Below are positions 1 through 7,705 of a stretch of DNA of 11,603 nt, one piece after another. Origin of the DNA: an uncultured Gemmatimonadales bacterium (GTDB taxonomy: Bacteria; Gemmatimonadota; Gemmatimonadetes; Longimicrobiales; Gaopeijiaceae); the NCBI GenBank assembly GCA_937982605.1, contig CALJLC010000026.1:1-11603 (forward strand). The letters run 5' to 3'. The position numbers were made by a program, and so were the translations under genes. The notes under the pieces are model-generated. The model searched no databases. It was given only the letters and a program-made list of their open reading frames with translations, and had not been told where the DNA came from. Position 1 is the stretch's first letter. Each line of letters starts with the position of its first letter.

Positions 1-1988
1 GCGCCGGCGGTCCGGCCGGGGCCGCCCTGCCGCAGCGCCAGGGTGAGGCATTCCGCCTCGCGGTCGCGGCCGCCGATCGGCACGACGATGTATTGCCGCC
101 CGTCGTGCATGTAGCTCATCGGAGCACCGGTCGTGCCGGCGTCGAGCGCCCGGGTCCACAGCACCTCGCCCGTCGCCTTGTCGTAGGCCCGTACGTTCGG
201 CCCGCTGCCTCGGGTGCCGATCACCGCGTCGCTTCCCTCGCCGAGGAAGAGCAGGCTGCGGGTGACGAGCGGAGCCGCCCGGTTCGCGATCCCGAGCGGC
301 CCGACGTCGAGGCCGGCCAGAAGCGGGTGGTCGCGCGGACCGTCGCCGTTGGCGGCGACCCAGACGTGCTCGCCGGTGTTCATGTCGATCGCGGTGATGC
401 GGCCGTAGGGGGGTTTGAAGATCGGCAGTCCGTCGAGGGTGGGTACGTCGCTGTCGAGGTCGAAGACGGCCGCATAGTCCATCGTGGCTTCGTCGCTCGT
501 GGCCTCCGCGATCAGGTAGACGTCGGGCATCTGGTGCGAGACGGCGTAGTAGTAACCGGTCTCGGGGTCGAACGCCCCGGTGTGCCAGTTGCCGGACCCC
601 CACGCGCCGGGCCGCCCGAGCGTGCCGGCCTTCCCGTCCGGGCCGGAGCCGCGCATCGACGGCGGGGTGAAGATCGGGCCCAGCTTGTACGGCTCCACGA
701 GCTCCATCGCCCGTGCGCGGAGCTCCGGCGTGAAGTCGATCAGGTCGTCGACCGTCACCCCCTGCGCGCCGAACGGCGGCGGCTTCGTCGGGAAGGGCTG
801 TGTGAGCGACGAGTGCTCGCCGGGGACCGTCGACTGCTCGACCGGGCGTTCCTCGATCGGCCACACGGGCTCGCCCGTCACGCGGTCGAAGGCGTAGACG
901 AAGCCGGTCTTGCTCGGCTGCATGACGGCCCGCACCGGGCGTCCGTCCACCACGACGTCTCCGAGGATCGGGGGTCCGACGGTGTCGTACTCCCAGAGGT
1001 CGTGGTGCACCATCTGGAAGTGCCACGCCAGCGCGCCCGTCGCCACGTCCAGGGCCACGAGGCTGTTCGAAAAGAGGTTCCATCCCGGGCGGTGTCCCCC
1101 GTAGTACGCGGACGTCGGCGCCGAGAGCGGCACGTAGACGAGCCCGGTCTCGGCGTCCGCGCTGAGGCAGCACCAGGAGCCCAGGTCGCCCGACCACTCC
1201 CACGAGCCGTCGCCCCACGTGTCGACGCCGAGCTCGCCTTCGCGCGGCACGACGTGGAACGTCCAGAGCAGCTCCCCCGTGCGCGCGTCGAAGGCGCGGA
1301 CGTCCTCCGGAGTGGCCTCCTTGATCTCGCCGCTGTCGCCGGCCGACCCGATGATGCCGGCCACCACGATCACGTCGCCGACGACTAGGGGCGCGAAGCT
1401 CCAGCGGAAGGCGTCGGCGCCCTCCGTGCTGAGGAGTACCCTGCCCCCCTCGCCGAAGTCCGACACGGGCGAGCCGTCGTCGGCATGGAGCGCGTACAGG
1501 TACGGCTCGCGCGCGAAGATCACTCGTCGGTCCTCGCCCTCGCCCCAGAGCTGTACGCCGCGGTTGGAGCGACCGCGGACCGACTCGAGCGTCGGCTCGG
1601 GAGGGTGCTGCGCCCAGATCGTGCGGCCCGTGGCGGGATCGAACGCCTCGGCGAGGCCGACCGCGTTCGTGGTGTAGAGCACACCGTCGCTGAGCACCGG
1701 CGTGGCGCGCAGATACGCGCCCGGATCGAGCTCGGGGAAGGCCTCGAGGTAGGAGGCGTCGACGCCCGGCCTCCGCCAGACGACGTCCAGTCGCGAGAGG
1801 TTGCTCCGATTGATCTGATCGAAGGGCGCGTAGCGGGTGAAGGCGAGGTCGCCCCCGTAGTAGCTCCACTCGTGCGGCGGGTCACCCCCCGCCCGTGGGT
1901 CGGCAACCTGTCCGTGCACCTCCGGGCCGCCTGCGGCGACGGCGACGACGATGAGGAAGCAGCTCGACGACGGTCGTGTGGCGAACAT
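1..1988 (-). CDS. PQQ-dependent dehydrogenase, glucose-dehydrogenase-like (3' end beyond window)
   Basis: Probably a periplasmic quinoprotein that oxidises a sugar or alcohol and passes electrons to the respiratory chain; the substrate cannot be told from sequence. The visible 662 residues start at an ATG with a modest AGGG about 8 nt upstream. Residues 10-26 form a hydrophobic signal peptide (FLIVVAVAA), with likely cleavage near HG-Q27. The mature part opens with the family hallmark EWSYYGGDLAFTRY (40-53). RGVQLWG (143-149), YYGGHRPGWNLFSNSLVALD (295-314), HHDLWEYD (328-335), PSKTGFVYAFD (358-368) and VPGEHSSLTQPFP (388-400) match the COG4993 / E. coli Gcd type. By analogy, Asp330 and Lys360 would be active-site/PQQ residues. 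There is no N-terminal five-helix membrane domain as in E. coli Gcd, so this is the soluble form. A vicinal Cys273-Cys274 pair is present. The frame is still open at the left edge after a Gly/Pro-rich stretch, so a further domain such as cytochrome c is possible but unseen. It lies 87 nt downstream of the permease gene on the same strand. Confidence 0.93.
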   Translation of the reverse strand, partial: MFATRPSSSCFLIVVAVAAGGPEVHGQVADPRAGGDPPHEWSYYGGDLAFTRYAPFDQINRSNLSRLDVVWRRPGVDASYLEAFPELDPGAYLRATPVLSDGVLYTTNAVGLAEAFDPATGRTIWAQHPPEPTLESVRGRSNRGVQLWGEGEDRRVIFAREPYLYALHADDGSPVSDFGEGGRVLLSTEGADAFRWSFAPLVVGDVIVVAGIIGSAGDSGEIKEATPEDVRAFDARTGELLWTFHVVPREGELGVDTWGDGSWEWSGDLGSWCCLSADAETGLVYVPLSAPTSAYYGGHRPGWNLFSNSLVALDVATGALAWHFQMVHHDLWEYDTVGPPILGDVVVDGRPVRAVMQPSKTGFVYAFDRVTGEPVWPIEERPVEQSTVPGEHSSLTQPFPTKPPPFGAQGVTVDDLIDFTPELRARAMELVEPYKLGPIFTPPSMRGSGPDGKAGTLGRPGAWGSGNWHTGAFDPETGYYYAVSHQMPDVYLIAEATSDEATMDYAAVFDLDSDVPTLDGLPIFKPPYGRITAIDMNTGEHVWVAANGDGPRDHPLLAGLDVGPLGIANRAAPLVTRSLLFLGEGSDAVIGTRGSGPNVRAYDKATGEVLWTRALDAGTTGAPMSYMHDGRQYIVVPIGGRDREAECLTLALRQGGPGRTAG

Positions 1989-2048
1989 GGGTGCGCGCCC
2001 TGGGACGGGTGGCGGGTCGGTCAGCAACTTAGGGGGTGCGCACGGCGC

Positions 2049-2066
2049 GGCCACGGGTGCGTGGCT
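2049..2066 (-). terminator. Small GC-rich hairpin between permease and dehydrogenase genes
   Basis: A perfect 6-bp inverted repeat, GCCACG (2050-2055) and CGTGGC (2060-2065), has a 4-nt loop and a possible outer G-T pair. It starts about 10 nt after the permease stop codon on the minus strand. No T-run follows, so if it terminates or attenuates transcription it is not a classical intrinsic terminator. It could also be a chance palindrome in GC-rich DNA or an mRNA-processing or stability element between the permease and the dehydrogenase. Confidence 0.25.
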
Positions 2067-2075
2067 CGGGAACGG

Positions 2076-3803
2076 CTACTCGGAGCGCAGCGCCACGGCC
2101 GGATCCACGCGCACGGCCCTGCCGGCGGACAACAGGCTTGCCAGCACGGCGAGACCGACGACCACCCCGCACCCCGCGCCCAGGAGCCTCGGATCGAGCA
2201 GGTCGCCGCCCATGCGCAGCAACAGCGAGTACGAGACATAGCGGTCGACGCCCCAGTCGAGCGCGACCACTCCGAGGACTCCGACCGCCGCACCGGCACC
2301 GGCGACCTTGAGCGCCTCGGCCGCGACCGTGCCGACCACGCGGTGCCTTCCTGCCCCGAGCGCCATACGCAGGCCCAGCTCGCGCGTCCTGCGTGCAAGC
2401 CCTTCCGCGACGACGCCGACGATACCCACAAGGGCCAGCGCGATCGCGACAGCGGCGCCGAGCGCCAGCAGGGTTCCCGTCGTCGTCACCGCAGTCGGCA
2501 TGTAGCTGCCCATGTGCAGCCGGTGCAGCGTGCCGATCTCGACCATCGGAAGCTCCGGCTCGACCGAAGCCAGAGCGCGCAGCAGCCCGGCGCGCGCGTC
2601 TTCGGTGTCCGACGTGCCGCGCACCCCGATCCGAACGCCCACGCAGCACCCGAACTCGCGCCATCCCGGCAGCTCGTCGGGCACCTGCGCGACGGGCACG
2701 AAGATGCGCGGATTGCGCCGACCAGTCGCGGCCGTGGACCGGCCGAGCGCGTCCAGCCGGTGCGCGTCCTCGGTCACACCCACCACGGTCCGCCACATCC
2801 CCTGCTCCCCGAACCGGAGCTGGCGCCCGAGCGCGGACTCGTCCGGCCACAGTGTCTCAGCGGTGATGCGCGACACAACGGCGACGGGCTCGGTACCGGC
2901 CTGGTCGCTCTGCAGGATGGAACGGCCCTCCACGACGTCGATGCCCAGGAGCTCGAGCGTGCCCGGCGTGACCCGCTCCTGGGAAGACGGCCACCAGCGG
3001 TGGTCCTCCATCGGAGCAGCTCCATCCCCCTGGACGTCGCCCTCCGGCCGGGGCGGGTAGTCCTGTGCGAACATGTGCCACGCCCCCGCCGCGGTGATCG
3101 ACGGATCCTGTTCCAGCCGCTCGAGGGCGGCGTACGCGATCTCCCACTGCCGGGGGACGTCGATGTCGAGGAGCGCGTAGTCGGGCTCCGCCTGTACGAC
3201 GGCCCGTGCGTCGTAGCCTGCGTCGGCGTCGCTGATGGTGCGATAGGCGGCGAGCGCGATCGTGGTCCCCGTCGCCAGCACCAGCGCTGTCGCGATCTGC
3301 AGTGCGACGAGCGCGTCTCGGGTGCGACGCTCGGACCGGGTGGACGTGCTGCCGCCGGACCGCCGCTGCAGCAGCGACTGCACGTCGAGCGCGCCGACGC
3401 GGCGGGCAGGCTCGACGCCGACGAGAACCGCCACGAGCACGCCGAGTGAGAGGGCGAGAAGCGCGGTCGGGAGGTCCACGGTCGGCACCGACGGAAGCGG
3501 CCGATTGCTCGCCAGGTACGCGGCCACCCAGCGGATCGCCCAGGGAGCGCAGGCGATCCCGAGGAAGGCGCCGAGCAGGCCCACCGTCGCGGCCTCCACG
3601 GCCAGCCCGCTGGCGACCTGCCAGCGGCCGGCCCCCAGCGCACTCCGCACGGCCAGCGCCTGCGCGCGGGACTGCGCGCGCACCAGGAAGAGCTGCGTCA
3701 GGTTGCTGAGCCCGAGCAGGAGTACCGCCGCCACAACGCCGACGACGAGCCAGATGGCCGGCTGGTCCGGCCGGCTCCCCTGAGCCCCGAGCGGCTTGGC
3801 CAT
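2076..3803 (-). CDS. Duplicated MacB/FtsX-type permease, C-terminal fragment (575 aa)
   Basis: This is the larger part of an ADOP-type permease whose N-terminal part is encoded directly upstream in the same frame, separated by one TAA. It holds the first FtsX domain (helices near 16-40, 68-92 and 111-131, with the SALGAGR loop at 54-60), a connecting helix near 165-187, a second MacB-like periplasmic domain (about 190-425, including TVVGVTED near 339-346), and a second FtsX domain (helices near 440-467, 495-516 and 541-560, with RRTRELGLRMALGAGR at 471-486). It ends in the family-typical VDPAVALRSE. The MacB family couples cytoplasmic ATP use to periplasmic export or mechanotransmission, but no ATPase gene lies in this window. 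The ATG at 3803 is the first usable start after the TAA. Its AGGGAG is only 2 nt away, which is a poor ribosome binding site, so independent expression is doubtful. Without the stop the whole gene would read 819 residues, normal for the family. Confidence 0.82.
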   Translation of the reverse strand: MAKPLGAQGSRPDQPAIWLVVGVVAAVLLLGLSNLTQLFLVRAQSRAQALAVRSALGAGRWQVASGLAVEAATVGLLGAFLGIACAPWAIRWVAAYLASNRPLPSVPTVDLPTALLALSLGVLVAVLVGVEPARRVGALDVQSLLQRRSGGSTSTRSERRTRDALVALQIATALVLATGTTIALAAYRTISDADAGYDARAVVQAEPDYALLDIDVPRQWEIAYAALERLEQDPSITAAGAWHMFAQDYPPRPEGDVQGDGAAPMEDHRWWPSSQERVTPGTLELLGIDVVEGRSILQSDQAGTEPVAVVSRITAETLWPDESALGRQLRFGEQGMWRTVVGVTEDAHRLDALGRSTAATGRRNPRIFVPVAQVPDELPGWREFGCCVGVRIGVRGTSDTEDARAGLLRALASVEPELPMVEIGTLHRLHMGSYMPTAVTTTGTLLALGAAVAIALALVGIVGVVAEGLARRTRELGLRMALGAGRHRVVGTVAAEALKVAGAGAAVGVLGVVALDWGVDRYVSYSLLLRMGGDLLDPRLLGAGCGVVVGLAVLASLLSAGRAVRVDPAVALRSE

Positions 3804-3833
3804 GACTCCCTGTGCACCGAAGAGGTCCGGATC

Positions 3834-4535
3834 TTACGCAAGGGCCGCGCTCACCCGCTGGTCGAGCTCCAGGTTGATCGCGTCCAGCGTCTGGCCGGGC
3901 CGGCCCCTGGCGACACCCGCGTAGGCCAGCGGCCTTCCTTCAGCGAGCGCCTCGGAGGGAATCCAGACACCGGCCTCGGAGCTGAAGCCTTCGGGCATGA
4001 CGCCGACCACGGTCCAGGCGATGCCCGACAGGTGCAGTACGGCGCCGAGGTCCAGATCCCGCTCCGCCGCCAGGCGGGCGCTCGCGACCGCGGCCGGGGC
4101 AGCCCCGGGGCGGAGGTCTTCCGGCAGCAGCACGCGACCCCTCTCGGCGGTGACGCCGAGCAAACCGAACCAATCGCCGAGCGTCGGGAAGGCCTTCATG
4201 CGTGCCGGACCGTCCGCGGTCCGCTCGATCAGGGAGATGCCCATCGACACCCCGGCCAGCCGCTCGAGCGTCCGCCAGTCGGCGTCGATCCATTCGGCCA
4301 GCCGGGCCGGCTGCACGTAGTCGGAGAGCTGCCGACTGCCCGGAGCCTCCGTCTCCCAGAGCTCCACCAGCGTCTCGGACTCCGGATAGCCGACCGGCTC
4401 CAGGAAGACCGACCGGGCCACGGCGAACACTGCGCACGTGAGTCCGATCGTCACGGCGAGCGAGCCGACAGAGGCGACTGTGAAGACGGGCGAGCGACAA
4501 AGGGCTCTCAGGGAGCCCCGGATCTCTCGACTCAT
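3834..4535 (-). CDS. Duplicated MacB/FtsX-type permease, N-terminal fragment (233 aa) ended by an in-frame TAA
   Basis: This is the N-terminal part of the same ADOP-type permease. Residues 1-18 are a basic cytoplasmic lead, and about 19-40 form the first membrane helix. VARSVFLEPVGYPESETLVEL (39-59) matches the family's 'VDAVLLRPLPYPDPDRLV' region. A MacB-like periplasmic domain follows, with the late conserved piece WTVVGVMPEGF (174-184) and VWIPSEAL (190-197). The frame stops at 3834-3836 within the linker that normally leads into the first FtsX domain; the bases after the stop continue in the same frame into that domain. The start is the ATG at 4535, preceded by GTGGAG 5 nt upstream, and it lies 14 nt after the kinase stop codon, so translation is probably coupled. 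Alone, this one-helix fragment should not work as a transporter. It is either the remnant of a pseudogene or a product of a split gene. Confidence 0.8.
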   Translation of the reverse strand: MSREIRGSLRALCRSPVFTVASVGSLAVTIGLTCAVFAVARSVFLEPVGYPESETLVELWETEAPGSRQLSDYVQPARLAEWIDADWRTLERLAGVSMGISLIERTADGPARMKAFPTLGDWFGLLGVTAERGRVLLPEDLRPGAAPAAVASARLAAERDLDLGAVLHLSGIAWTVVGVMPEGFSSEAGVWIPSEALAEGRPLAYAGVARGRPGQTLDAINLELDQRVSAALA

Positions 4536-4549
4536 GAACACTCCACCCT

Positions 4550-7489
4550 TCACCTCACAGGCCCCAGGTACTCGTCGAGCCACGGCAGGATGTCGCGCAG
4601 GAGCTGTCCCCGGGGAAACGGTCCGTGACCCATCTCGTAGAGGACGTGGCGCTTGTGCTCGGCGGGTGTCCCGAGCTGATCGAAGAGCGGCCGCTGCGAC
4701 GTCTCGACCGGGAAGACGAAGTCGTATCGCCCGCCGATCAACAGGGCCGGGAGCGTGACGCGAGGTACGTAGTTGACCGGGTCCGCCTCCGGGGGCAGGT
4801 CCCGGTACGTGTATCCCGGTAGCGCCAGGAGCGCAGCCCGGAGCCGTTCCTCGAGACCGAGCAGCGCCAGCGACGTGGACGCACCGAAGCTCGCGCCCCA
4901 GTAGGCGATCCGATCCACGTCGATGTCGTCTCGTGTCTCCAGATAGTCGATGGTTCGACCGAGGTCGTCCGCCCACTCCTTCACGCGCTCTCCCATCCGG
5001 CGCAGATACTGGTCGCCCTGCAGGGACAGGAAGTCGTCCCAGCGCTCGTACGACCCGGCCCAGGTCGGACGCACCACCGCCCGACCGCTGCGCAGGATGT
5101 AGTCGTAGCCGTCGTTCTCCGGCCGAAAGACCTGGCTCGACGTCCGCGCCGGCCGCGTCTGGAAGGGGCCGATGCCCGGGAAGTAGATCAGCACCTGGTA
5201 CGGCGGGCTCGCGGACTTCGGCAGGTAGAGGAAGAGGTTCATCGCTTGGTCGTCGGAGCCGGCCTCGAGGACGACGCGCTCCCAGCTCCAGTCGGGCTGA
5301 CTGTCGTCGGTCTCCTCCACCGAGGCGCTCAGCTCGGCGGGGACGTAAGCCATCTGCCTGCGATAGACCTCGAAGACCTCGTCCGAGACCGCCCGGGCGT
5401 TCCGGTAGTCCTGGGAGAGCAGGTCCACCGGGCGGGACAGCTCCGCGGGCGGGCCGTCCGTCAGGTAGCGCATGCCCCGGAAGCCGTGCAGGGGGGAGCG
5501 GTCGAACGGCGGTGAGGTGAAGCGGACGCTGTGCATGTAGGGCTCGTCGATGAACGATCCGCCCAGGAGCCAGCGGTGGTCTCCGGACGCGTTCCACTGC
5601 CACTCGCGCACGTTGCCGGCCTGGTCGTACGTGCCGTAGGGCCCCATCGCTCCTGTGCTCCCCACGGGAACGGTCCCTTCACCTCCGAAGTTGGCGCGGG
5701 GAATCATCACCGTGGACAGCGGCGCCGCGAGGGTATGCGGCTCCACCGCGGCCCGCGACCAGTGGTGGATCGTGGGCAGCGCCTTGTCCCGGAAGCGGTT
5801 GTAGGCAACCGCCTCGTACCAGCTGACGCCGCGGACGGGGTAGTCCGCCTGCCCGTTCGGGAAGTCGCCCAGCTCCCACGTGGCCGGGCCCGGCCGTCCG
5901 CTCGCGTCGATGAAGGCGGCCATGGCGTCCTCCCACGACAGCGGTCGGCCTTCGCGCACGAACGTCAGCCCTGCCCAGAACTCTGGTCGCTCGTAGCCAC
6001 CGGCGTCGACGAACTCCTTGTATTCGGCGTTCGTCACCTCGTAGCGGTCGATGTAGAACGGATCGATGTGAACGCGGTCCATCGAGTTGAAGCCGGTGAT
6101 GCGCACCGCGTACTCACCCCCCGGCACGTAGACCATCTCGTCGGGGACATCCCCGGTCGGGCGAAGCTCGATCACCGCGGGCTCGGCGCGACCGAAGAAG
6201 AAGCCCGGTGCGCCCGAAGCGACGACCCGGGGGTCGTGCCCGGGCGCTTCCGCCCGGATCTCGATGGCCGTCGCGCGGGGCCGGCGCACCGACTCGATCG
6301 GCGACCGACCGAGCGGCTCCCACGCCGCGTCGGAGGCCCCGTACGGTCGGACGAAGACGTCGGCGCCCGGGGGATCCGTTAGGATCGGCCCGACCACCGC
6401 GGCTCGTGACCACGCCTCGGGAAGGAGGGGGTCGTTGGGGATCAACCGCTCGAGCTCCTCGCCGAGGGCGAAGGCCCGTTCGTACTCGTCCTGGTCGAGG
6501 AGCGCGAGCATCTCCGGGAGCGCCTCTTCCCGCGCCCATCGTTCGTCGGATACCCGGTTCGTGGTCAGCAGCGCCCACGCTCCGACCGCGAGCGCGACAC
6601 CCACCAACGGGACCGCGAGAGCCGGACGTCGAAGCGCCTGCCACGGGCTCGGCGGCACAGCGGCCGCGGTGACCGGACCTGCGCGGCACGCCTCGAGCTG
6701 CCGCACGAGCTCGGCGGCCGAGGCCGTTCGAGCCCCCCGCGACTTCTCCAGAGCCGCCATGACGACCTGCTCGATGTCCGCGGGGACCTCGGGTCGCAGC
6801 GCTCGGACCGGCTCGGGCTCCCGGTTCGCGATCGCGTTCATCACCGACCACTGGTTCTCGCCCCGGAAGGGCAGACGACCCGTGAGCATCTCGTAGAACA
6901 CGACGCCGAGCGCCCAGACGTCCGTACGGGGTTCCGCGTCCTCTCCCGCGACCTGCTCGGGTGCCATGTAGGACACCGTCCCCAGGGTGCTTCCGGCCTG
7001 CGTGGGTCCCGTCACACCGAGCAGCTTCGCGATCCCGAAGTCGACGACCTTCACGAAGCCGTCCCGCGTGACCATGATGTTGGCCGGCTTCACGTCACGG
7101 TGGACGATACCGGCCGCGTGCGCCTTGGTAAGCCCGCGAGCGGCCTGAATCGCGATGTCCAGCGCGTCGTCGACTTCGAGCGGGCCACGCTCGATCCGCT
7201 TCTTGAGCGTCGCGCCGTCGTAGAAGGCCATGGCGATGAACATCTGGCCTTCCGGCGTCGCGTCGATCTCGTGGATCGTGCAGATGTTGGGGTGCTCGAG
7301 CGCGGAGGCCGCCCTGGCCTCCTGAACGAAGCGCTGCCTGGCCTCGTCGTCCCGGGTCAGAGCGTGCGGCAGGAACTTGAGCGCGACGTGTCGATCGAGC
7401 CGGGTGTCGAGCGCCTTGAAGACCTCGCCCATCCCGCCCCCACCGAGGCGCTCGAGGACTTCGTAGTGGGAGAGCCGCTTCCCTTCCAT
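4550..7489 (-). CDS. Membrane-spanning Ser/Thr protein kinase fused to PEGA-like, FGE-like (SUMF1) and alpha/beta-hydrolase domains
   Basis: This is a 979-residue Hanks-type kinase receptor. The kinase domain (about 8-268) is complete: glycine loop GGGGMGEVF (16-24), Lys38 in VALK, HRDVKPAN (130-137), DFG (150-152) and APE (176-178). One membrane helix follows (about 289-308), so the rest should be extracytoplasmic. Residues 366-420 resemble a PEGA domain (TDPPGADVFV). An FGE/SUMF1-like domain spans about 447-677 (MVYVPGGEY, YEVTNAEYKEFV, PVRGVSWYEAVAYN, AGNVREWQWN, LLGGSF, HGFRGMR) but has no cysteine, so it cannot be a classical formylglycine generator. An alpha/beta-hydrolase (about 740-975) carries the nucleophile motif GASFGA (Ser867), with Asp923 (GGRYDF) and His955 (MGHGP) as likely triad partners. 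I chose ATG 7489 because the family begins with GKxLSHYxxLExLGGGGMG and a GGAG lies 7 nt upstream. An ATG at 7540, adding 17 residues, has a stronger GGAAGG site and remains possible. It is co-oriented with the permease 14 nt downstream. Confidence 0.93.
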   Translation of the reverse strand: MEGKRLSHYEVLERLGGGGMGEVFKALDTRLDRHVALKFLPHALTRDDEARQRFVQEARAASALEHPNICTIHEIDATPEGQMFIAMAFYDGATLKKRIERGPLEVDDALDIAIQAARGLTKAHAAGIVHRDVKPANIMVTRDGFVKVVDFGIAKLLGVTGPTQAGSTLGTVSYMAPEQVAGEDAEPRTDVWALGVVFYEMLTGRLPFRGENQWSVMNAIANREPEPVRALRPEVPADIEQVVMAALEKSRGARTASAAELVRQLEACRAGPVTAAAVPPSPWQALRRPALAVPLVGVALAVGAWALLTTNRVSDERWAREEALPEMLALLDQDEYERAFALGEELERLIPNDPLLPEAWSRAAVVGPILTDPPGADVFVRPYGASDAAWEPLGRSPIESVRRPRATAIEIRAEAPGHDPRVVASGAPGFFFGRAEPAVIELRPTGDVPDEMVYVPGGEYAVRITGFNSMDRVHIDPFYIDRYEVTNAEYKEFVDAGGYERPEFWAGLTFVREGRPLSWEDAMAAFIDASGRPGPATWELGDFPNGQADYPVRGVSWYEAVAYNRFRDKALPTIHHWSRAAVEPHTLAAPLSTVMIPRANFGGEGTVPVGSTGAMGPYGTYDQAGNVREWQWNASGDHRWLLGGSFIDEPYMHSVRFTSPPFDRSPLHGFRGMRYLTDGPPAELSRPVDLLSQDYRNARAVSDEVFEVYRRQMAYVPAELSASVEETDDSQPDWSWERVVLEAGSDDQAMNLFLYLPKSASPPYQVLIYFPGIGPFQTRPARTSSQVFRPENDGYDYILRSGRAVVRPTWAGSYERWDDFLSLQGDQYLRRMGERVKEWADDLGRTIDYLETRDDIDVDRIAYWGASFGASTSLALLGLEERLRAALLALPGYTYRDLPPEADPVNYVPRVTLPALLIGGRYDFVFPVETSQRPLFDQLGTPAEHKRHVLYEMGHGPFPRGQLLRDILPWLDEYLGPVR

Positions 7490-7705
7490 CGGACGCTCCG
7501 CGGTACCGCAGGGTGTACGCGACAGCTGGACGTTGATCATACGGCCCTTCCGCGCATAAAGCACGGCGCTGCCGCATCGTGCGCCGCGGGCCGCATCTCG
7601 TCGGGCGCGACCGTCCCGGCCATTGCACGGCGGGCCGATGCGTCGTCCCTTGCGGGAGCGCGGCATCGGCCGTGGGTCATCACGGGCCTGAGGGAGGACG
7701 AGGAG
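7490..7705. promoter_or_regulatory. Divergent intergenic control region between kinase and serine hydrolase
   Basis: This stretch of about 216 bases lies between two genes transcribed away from each other, so it should hold promoters for both. On the minus strand, TATGAT (7541 down to 7536) resembles a -10 box, but the matching -35 position (about 7559-7564) reads GTGCTT, a poor match. If it is real, transcription would start near 7530 and the kinase start at 7489 would be the right one, because the ATG at 7540 would lie upstream of the transcript. On the plus strand, TTGCAC (7623-7628) resembles a -35 box but has no convincing -10 partner. A good ribosome binding site for the serine hydrolase, GGGAGG, is at 7692-7697. 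I see no clear operator repeat. Confidence 0.35.

Noticed and set aside
93..1388. Plus-strand open frame of 431 codons
   Set aside because: It is fully antisense to the PQQ dehydrogenase, whose conserved motifs run through the whole stretch; its composition is low-complexity and Arg/Val-rich.
1485..3449. Long plus-strand open frame of 654 codons opposite the dehydrogenase and permease genes
   Set aside because: The product is Arg/Ala/Gly-rich with no domain. It crosses two well-supported minus-strand genes and the gap between them. Such open antisense frames are expected in GC-rich coding DNA.
4536..5603. Upstream in-frame extension of the permease N-terminal fragment
   Set aside because: This frame overlaps the kinase gene out of frame and gives Arg/Pro-rich sequence. 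ATG 4535 has a GTGGAG site and the expected family N-terminus.
7564..7586. Inverted repeat CGGCGC / GCGCCG in the divergent intergenic region
   Set aside because: It is only 6 bp with an 11-nt spacer of common GC-rich words, too weak to call an operator.
7100..7705. Upstream in-frame extension of the serine hydrolase
   Set aside because: This part is antisense to the kinase N-terminal domain and would bury the signal peptide 202 residues inside the protein. ATG 7706 has its own good ribosome binding site.
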